8,540 nucleotides of DNA from Coriobacteriales bacterium (GTDB taxonomy: Bacteria > Actinomycetota > Coriobacteriia > Coriobacteriales > UBA8131): assembly GCA_031272005.1 (NCBI GenBank), contig JAISUQ010000005.1, forward strand, positions 1 through 8,540, written 5' to 3'. The notes under the pieces are model-generated. The model saw only the letters and a list, made by a program, of their open reading frames with translations. It made no database searches and was not told where the DNA came from. Shown here in pieces: positions 4,551-8,540 of the stretch. The position numbers and the translations under genes were made by a program. Numbering within the stretch: position 1 is the first letter of the stretch; each line of letters begins with the position of its first letter.

Positions 4551-5641
4551 AATACGCCTACTTCCCCGGCTGTTCGGCCAACTCCACTGGTATCTCGTTC
4601 ACCCTCTCAGCCGACTACGTGGGCGGGCGCATCGGACTGGAGCTGGAAGAGATCCCGGATTGGTGCTGCTGCGGCACCTCTGCCGCCCTGGTCACCAGCG
4701 CTGATCTCAGCCTGGCCCTGCCGGCTCGCTCACTGGCCCTGGCCGAGCAACACCTGCCGGGGCTGGACGTCGCCACCCCCTGTGCCGGCTGCTTCGCCTC
4801 GCTCAAGGGCGCCCAGCACTACGTGCGCCGCGGCACCGAGCAGCGCGCACACGTGGAGCAGCTGATTGAGATGCCCTACGCCGCCACCGCCGAAGTCTAC
4901 AGCTTCCTGGAGGTCATGGCTCAGCCGGAGGTCTCCGAGCAGATTGCCAGCCAGCTTACCACCGGCCTCAACGGCCTCAAAGTGGCCAGCTACTATGGCT
5001 GTGCCCTGGTACGACCGGCAGACGTGACGCAATTCGAGGATCCGGAGAACCCCCAGAGCATGGACAGGCTCATGGAGCTGGCCGGCGCCGAAGCGATCAG
5101 CTGGGCATATAAGACCGAATGCTGCGGCGCCTCGCACCAAATCAGCGAGCCCAAAGGCGCCCGCCTGCTGGTTGAGCGCATCTTCGCCGATGCTGCGGCC
5201 AACGGTGCTGAGGCCATCGCCTGCGCCTGTCCGCTCTGCCTGCTCAACCTGGATCTGCGCGAGGCCGAGATCAACGCCACCCGCCAGGCCCGCGGCGAGC
5301 AGCCCTTCGACATCCCCATCTATTACTTCACCGAATTGCTGGGGGCGGCGATGGGCGGCAGCGCCAAGCAGCTGGGCATCGACCGCCACTTCTGGCCAGC
5401 CGAGGCGCTGGTGCAGCGAGCGGTGAGTCCTTCTCCCGCTGAGCCGGTACTTGATGATGCGGGTTTGAAGCCCGATTCTGCGGATGCCCCTGCGGCAGCC
5501 CCAACGGCAGCCCCAATGGCAGCCCCAATGGCAACGCCAGAGCAGCCAGCCGAGCCCGCCGCCGAAGCCCCAGCCGCAGCCCCAGCCGAGGCTGCCGCCA
5601 CCCCCGCAACCGCAGTAGCAAAGGAGGTCGCAGATGAGTAG
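4547..5641 (+). CDS. hdrB: HdrB-type CCG-domain subunit with Ala/Pro-rich C-terminal tail
   Basis: The 364-residue protein carries two CCG cysteine-rich domains, the ligands in methanogen HdrB of the two non-cubane 4Fe-4S clusters at the disulfide-reducing site. The first uses Cys9 (YFPGCSAN), Cys41-Cys42 (WCCCG), Cys79 and Cys82 (CAGC). The second uses Cys152 (YYGCALVRP), Cys192-Cys193 (ECCG), Cys228 and Cys231 (CPLC). Both are complete, so it should be catalytically active. In bacteria the substrate is unknown, since CoM-S-S-CoB is absent. The family core ends near residue 292; about 70 further residues rich in Ala and Pro form an unusual tail. The ATG at 4547 overlaps the hdrC stop and has GGAGGTG 8-9 nt upstream. 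An in-frame ORF extends back to 4031, but that part is a shadow of hdrC. Confidence 0.94.
   Translation: MKYAYFPGCSANSTGISFTLSADYVGGRIGLELEEIPDWCCCGTSAALVTSADLSLALPARSLALAEQHLPGLDVATPCAGCFASLKGAQHYVRRGTEQRAHVEQLIEMPYAATAEVYSFLEVMAQPEVSEQIASQLTTGLNGLKVASYYGCALVRPADVTQFEDPENPQSMDRLMELAGAEAISWAYKTECCGASHQISEPKGARLLVERIFADAAANGAEAIACACPLCLLNLDLREAEINATRQARGEQPFDIPIYYFTELLGAAMGGSAKQLGIDRHFWPAEALVQRAVSPSPAEPVLDDAGLKPDSADAPAAAPTAAPMAAPMATPEQPAEPAAEAPAAAPAEAAATPATAVAKEVADE
5495..5530 (+). repeat. Three 12-bp tandem repeats in the hdrB tail
   Basis: Units 5495-5506, 5507-5518 and 5519-5530 read GCAGCCCCAA followed by CG, TG and TG. They encode AAPT and AAPM blocks within the Ala/Pro-rich C-terminus and are followed by further GCC/GCA-rich, less regular sequence to about 5615. 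Confidence 0.85.
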
Positions 5642-7616
5642 GATCGGCGTCTTTATCTGCCACTGTGGCTCCAACATCGCCGGGACGGTGGACGTCGCCC
5701 GGGTGGTGGAGGCGGCGCGCAGCTTCCCCAACGTGGTAGTCGCGGACGACAATAAATACACCTGCTCCGACCCTGGCCAGCAATCCATCAAGGAAGCCAT
5801 CGTCGAGTATAACCTGGATCGCATCGTCATCGCCTCCTGTTCACCGCGGATGCATGAGCTGACCTTCCGCAAGATGCTCAAGGACACCAGCATCAACCCC
5901 TATATGCTCGAGATCGCCAACATCCGCGAGCAATGCTCCTGGGTGCACAAGGACATCGAGGCCGGCACGGTCAAGGCCATCGATCTGGTCAAGATGGCCA
6001 CAGCCAAGGTGGACAAGGACACACCGCTGTTCACCACCACCATCCCCATCAACAAACGGGCGCTGGTCATCGGCGGCGGCATCGCCGGCATGCAGGCCGC
6101 TTTGGACATCGCTGATGCCGGCTATCCGGTGACCATCGTGGAAGCCGAGCCGTCATTGGGTGGCAAGATGGTCATGCTGGACAAGACCTTCCCCACCATG
6201 GACTGCTCGGCCTGCATCTGTACTCCCAAGATGGCTGATGTGGGCTCGCATCCCAACATCACGGTCAAGACGTTGTCTGAGGTGGAGCAGGTCTCCGGTT
6301 ATGTGGGCAACTTCGAGGTGACCATCCGGGAGAAGGCCAAGTACGTCGACTACGCCACCTGCACCGGCTGCGGCCTGTGCGAGACCAAGTGTCCCACCAA
6401 GGTGGCCAGTGAGTTCGACCAGGGGCTGGGCCAGCGCAAGGCCATCTACAAGCCGTTTGCCCAGGCTGTCCCCTCCAAACCAACCATCGACGCCGCGCAT
6501 TGCCGCAAGCTGACCTCTGATAAGTGCGGCGTCTGCGAGAAGCTCTGCCCCACCAAGGCCATCAACTTCGCCGATGAGGACAAGCTGACCACCGAGACCT
6601 ACGGCGCCATCGTGGTGGCCATCGGTTACAAGCTGATCGACTGGGGTGCTCTATACGGCGAGTACGGCGGTGGGCGTTACTCCGACGTCATCTCCGGCCT
6701 GCAGTTCGAGCGGTTGGTCAATGCCTCCGGCCCCACCGAAGGCCACATCACCCGGCCCTCCGACGGCACCGAGCCCAAGACCGTAGCCATCATCAAATGT
6801 GTTGGCTCACGCGATCCGGAGAAGGGGCGCAGCTATTGCTCGCGCGCCTGCTGCATGTACGGCGCCAAGCACGCCCATCAGTACCTGGACAAGGTGCCGG
6901 ATGGCCGCTGTTACGTCTTCTACATGGACGTCCGCACACCGGGCAAGGGCTACGATGAGTTCTACATGAACACCCAGCACGATGGCGCGGTCTATCTGCG
7001 CGGCCGGGTGTCGAAGATCTTCGAGCAGGGCGGCAAGCTGATCTGCAAAGGCGAGGACACCCTGATCGGCAAGCAGGTCGAGGTGGCCGCCGACATGGTG
7101 GTGTTGGAGACGGCCATGGTGCCGGCCGACGCCGCCGACCGCCTCGGCTCGATGCTCGGTGTGACACGGGACAAGGACCTCTGGCTCTCGGAAGCCCATC
7201 CCAAATTGCGACCGGTGGAGACCAACTCCGGCGGCATCTACCTGGCCGGTACCTGCCAGGGCCCCAAGGACATCCCAGACTCCGTGGCGCAGGCTTCGGC
7301 AGCGGCCATGAAGGTGGCCATCCTGTTCTCCAAGGACGAGCTGGAGAGCAATGCCATGATAGCAGGCTCGGATGCCAGCCTCTGCAATGGCTGCGGTGCC
7401 TGCGTGAACATCTGCCCGTATAGCGCCATCACTTTGGAGGAGGTGACCCGGCGGGAGAACTCGCGGATGGTCACCCGCCAGGTATCGCGTGTCAACCCCG
7501 GCCTCTGCCAGGGTTGCGGCGCCTGCACCGTGGCCTGCAAGCCGGGCGCCATGGATCTCAAGGGCTTCAGCGACGAGCAGATCATGAAGGAGGTGGAGGC
7601 GCTATGTCAGTGGTAG
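5634..7616 (+). CDS. hdrA: HdrA-type FAD and iron-sulfur subunit, likely electron-bifurcating
   Basis: The 660-residue length is typical of HdrA. The N-terminal domain has the HdrA start IGVFICHCGSNIAG and conserved Cys11, Cys44 (KYTCSDPGQ), Cys69 (ASCSPRMHE) and Cys101 (REQCSW). A Rossmann FAD site is at 143-152 (ALVIGGGIAG), followed by DCSACICTPKM (190-200). An inserted ferredoxin-like region has Cys243, 246, 249, 253 and the irregular set Cys290, 298, 301, 305. Two C-terminal 4Fe-4S motifs use Cys584, 587, 590, 594 and Cys625, 628, 631, 635. In studied HdrABC complexes the FAD splits electron pairs between HdrB and ferredoxin; that activity here is inference. AGGAGG lies 6 nt before the ATG, which overlaps the hdrB end by 8 nt. 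There is no C-terminal fusion; the protein ends soon after the last cluster. Confidence 0.96.
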   Translation: MSRIGVFICHCGSNIAGTVDVARVVEAARSFPNVVVADDNKYTCSDPGQQSIKEAIVEYNLDRIVIASCSPRMHELTFRKMLKDTSINPYMLEIANIREQCSWVHKDIEAGTVKAIDLVKMATAKVDKDTPLFTTTIPINKRALVIGGGIAGMQAALDIADAGYPVTIVEAEPSLGGKMVMLDKTFPTMDCSACICTPKMADVGSHPNITVKTLSEVEQVSGYVGNFEVTIREKAKYVDYATCTGCGLCETKCPTKVASEFDQGLGQRKAIYKPFAQAVPSKPTIDAAHCRKLTSDKCGVCEKLCPTKAINFADEDKLTTETYGAIVVAIGYKLIDWGALYGEYGGGRYSDVISGLQFERLVNASGPTEGHITRPSDGTEPKTVAIIKCVGSRDPEKGRSYCSRACCMYGAKHAHQYLDKVPDGRCYVFYMDVRTPGKGYDEFYMNTQHDGAVYLRGRVSKIFEQGGKLICKGEDTLIGKQVEVAADMVVLETAMVPADAADRLGSMLGVTRDKDLWLSEAHPKLRPVETNSGGIYLAGTCQGPKDIPDSVAQASAAAMKVAILFSKDELESNAMIAGSDASLCNGCGACVNICPYSAITLEEVTRRENSRMVTRQVSRVNPGLCQGCGACTVACKPGAMDLKGFSDEQIMKEVEALCQW

Positions 7617-8122
7617 ACGAGAAATGGGAGCCAACCGTCCTGGCCTTCTGCTGCCATTGGTGCACCTACTCCGGTGCCGACCTGGCCGGCCTGAACCGTA
7701 TGAACTACCCGGCCAACATCCGTGTGCTGCGGGTGCCCTGTTCTGGCAGGGTCAACCCCCAGTACGTGTTGACCGCCTTCAACAAAGGCTGCGATGGCGT
7801 GCTGGTCTGCGGTTGTCACCCCGGCGACTGCCATTATGTCAGCGGCAACTACTACGCCAAGCGGCGGATGATGGCCTTCAAGCGCCTGTTGGAGTACACC
7901 GGCCTGGAGCCGGAGCGTTTCCAGGTGCGCTGGATTTCGGGCTCGGAAGCCGGCAAGTTCCGCGATACCGTGGTCGATTTCTGCGAGAAGGTGCGGGCGT
8001 TGGGGCCTTACACCGGCGGCGCTGTCAGCCTGTCGGAGGGCTTGGGCGCGGGCGCCGAGCTGGGCGTGGGCGCCGAGCTGGGCGTGGGCGCCGAGTTGCC
8101 ACAGGGCGGTGATGCGCAATGA
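7604..8122 (+). CDS. mvhD: MvhD-type 2Fe-2S electron-transfer subunit
   Basis: The 172-residue protein matches the MvhD/VhuD family (hydrogenase iron-sulfur subunit). It has AFCCHWCTYSGADLAG (Cys16, 17, 20), VPCSGRV (Cys46), Cys63 and VCGCHPGDCHY (Cys69, 71, 76), a set able to hold a 2Fe-2S cluster. MvhD links HdrA to an electron-donating partner, in methanogens the MvhAG hydrogenase or formate dehydrogenase. No hydrogenase subunit is visible here. The ATG at 7604 overlaps hdrA by 13 nt and has GGAGG 4 nt and AAGGAGG 10 nt upstream; an in-frame ORF reaches back to 7514 but lies inside hdrA. The last residues (about 146-166) are a Gly/Ala/Glu/Leu/Val tandem repeat absent from the family core, which ends near residue 140. 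Confidence 0.93.
   Translation: MSVVDEKWEPTVLAFCCHWCTYSGADLAGLNRMNYPANIRVLRVPCSGRVNPQYVLTAFNKGCDGVLVCGCHPGDCHYVSGNYYAKRRMMAFKRLLEYTGLEPERFQVRWISGSEAGKFRDTVVDFCEKVRALGPYTGGAVSLSEGLGAGAELGVGAELGVGAELPQGGDAQ
8044..8097 (+). repeat. Three 18-bp tandem repeats in the mvhD tail
   Basis: Units 8044-8061, 8062-8079 and 8080-8097 differ at one or two bases, for example GGGCGTGGGCGCCGAGCT in the second. In frame they encode repeated GVGAEL (the first GAGAEL). The low divergence suggests recent expansion. Confidence 0.92.
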
Positions 8123-8540
8123 CCGCTGCAATCCAGGATGCCTTGCGCGCCCGGGCTGGCGAGCTGCTCTCCTCCGGCGCGGTGACGATGGTCATCGGTT
8201 GGGGCCAGGGGCGCTTCGAGCATCAGACAACACCGCTGTTCGTCACTACAGCCGAGCAGGCCAGCGAGCTGGTCTTCGACCAATACTGTGTCAACACGCT
8301 GGCCAAGTACGTGATCCGCGAAGTGGCATTGGCCGGCGAGGGAAAGATTGCCGTCTGCGTGCGGGGTTGCGAGTCGCGCGCCATCAACCGGATGATTGCC
8401 GATAACCAGCTTAACCGGGAGCAGGTACACCTCATCGGCATCCCCTGCCCCGGCATGACCAGCCGCCAGGGTCAGCCGCTGGCCAAGTGCGAGGCCTGCA
8501 CCCACGCCGACCCGCTGATCTACGATGAGCTGCTGGGCAA
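8119..8540 (+). CDS. Partial: iron-sulfur protein of the hdr operon, FrhB-like N-terminus
   Basis: The reading frame is open from ATG 8119 to the window edge (140 codons seen, 3' end missing). It overlaps mvhD by ATGA. The visible part has VIGWGQG (25-31), FDQYCVNTLAKYVIR (53-67), AVCVRGCESRAINRMI (78-93), GIPCPGM (107-113) and KCEACTHADPLIYDELLG (123-140), with Cys57, 80, 84, 110, 124 and 127. This pattern recalls, from memory, proteins annotated as 4Fe-4S dicluster or coenzyme F420 hydrogenase beta-subunit-like that sit beside hdrABC-mvhD in anaerobes. It does not resemble MetV or MetF, which follow mvhD in Moorella. If the C-terminus carries ferredoxin motifs it would be a candidate electron partner of the complex. 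Family assignment is moderate; that it is a real gene is nearly certain from frame, overlap and composition. Confidence 0.75.
   Translation, partial: MTAAIQDALRARAGELLSSGAVTMVIGWGQGRFEHQTTPLFVTTAEQASELVFDQYCVNTLAKYVIREVALAGEGKIAVCVRGCESRAINRMIADNQLNREQVHLIGIPCPGMTSRQGQPLAKCEACTHADPLIYDELLG

Noticed and set aside
4730..5896. 388-codon minus-strand ORF opposite hdrB and hdrA
   Set aside because: It is composition-driven: the Gly/Trp/Cys runs come from the complement of the Ala/Pro tail of hdrB. It spans two genes with intact cysteine motifs.
7607..8131. 174-codon minus-strand ORF opposite mvhD
   Set aside because: It is a shadow of mvhD. Its repeated tail is the complement of the 18-bp repeats, and the plus-strand MvhD cysteine motifs are complete.

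Overview
The window looks like chromosomal DNA of a high-G+C anaerobic bacterium, most likely a member of Bacillota (class Clostridia), although other strict anaerobes with the same soluble Hdr complexes are possible. The evidence is a complete heterodisulfide-reductase-type hdrC-hdrB-hdrA-mvhD cluster, strong AGGAGG-type ribosome binding sites before most genes, a tRNA with an encoded CCA end, and a TraX-family membrane protein. The hdrCBA-mvhD order is the one known from acetogens such as Moorella and from related Clostridia. No 16S rRNA or other phylogenetic marker is present, so the assignment is an inference.

Layout. Positions 1-161 hold no gene but contain two palindromic elements. Two minus-strand genes follow, transcribed right to left: a lipoprotein of unknown function (2234 to 1569) and, 33 bp downstream, a membrane protein with two zinc ribbons and a probable Tim44-like region (1535 to 162). 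A divergent intergenic region (2235-2431) with three short palindromes separates them from a plus-strand TraX-family gene (2432-3364). Positions 3365-3938 are non-coding but dense. They hold a REP-like inverted repeat, a 102-bp perfect direct repeat carrying a tRNA 3' end and its terminator, a hairpin element between the two copies, an intact minus-strand tRNA-Ala(GGC) with a probable promoter, and the leader of the hdr operon.

From 3939 to the right edge there is one tightly packed plus-strand operon in which every gene overlaps the next by 4 to 13 nt: hdrC, hdrB, hdrA, mvhD and a fifth gene cut by the window end. HdrA (FAD plus iron-sulfur), HdrB (two CCG cysteine domains) and HdrC (two 4Fe-4S clusters) form the soluble HdrABC core, which in characterised systems performs flavin-based electron bifurcation. 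MvhD is the 2Fe-2S adaptor that passes electrons from a partner enzyme into HdrA. The partner and the physiological acceptor are not in the window. The cut-off fifth gene resembles iron-sulfur proteins often found beside hdrABC-mvhD and is the best lead to that partner.

A recurring oddity is in-frame tandem-repeat expansion at the ends of four of the seven complete proteins (lipoprotein, TraX, HdrB, MvhD). A second is two families of palindromic elements, each present twice, near 1-160 and 3388-3612.
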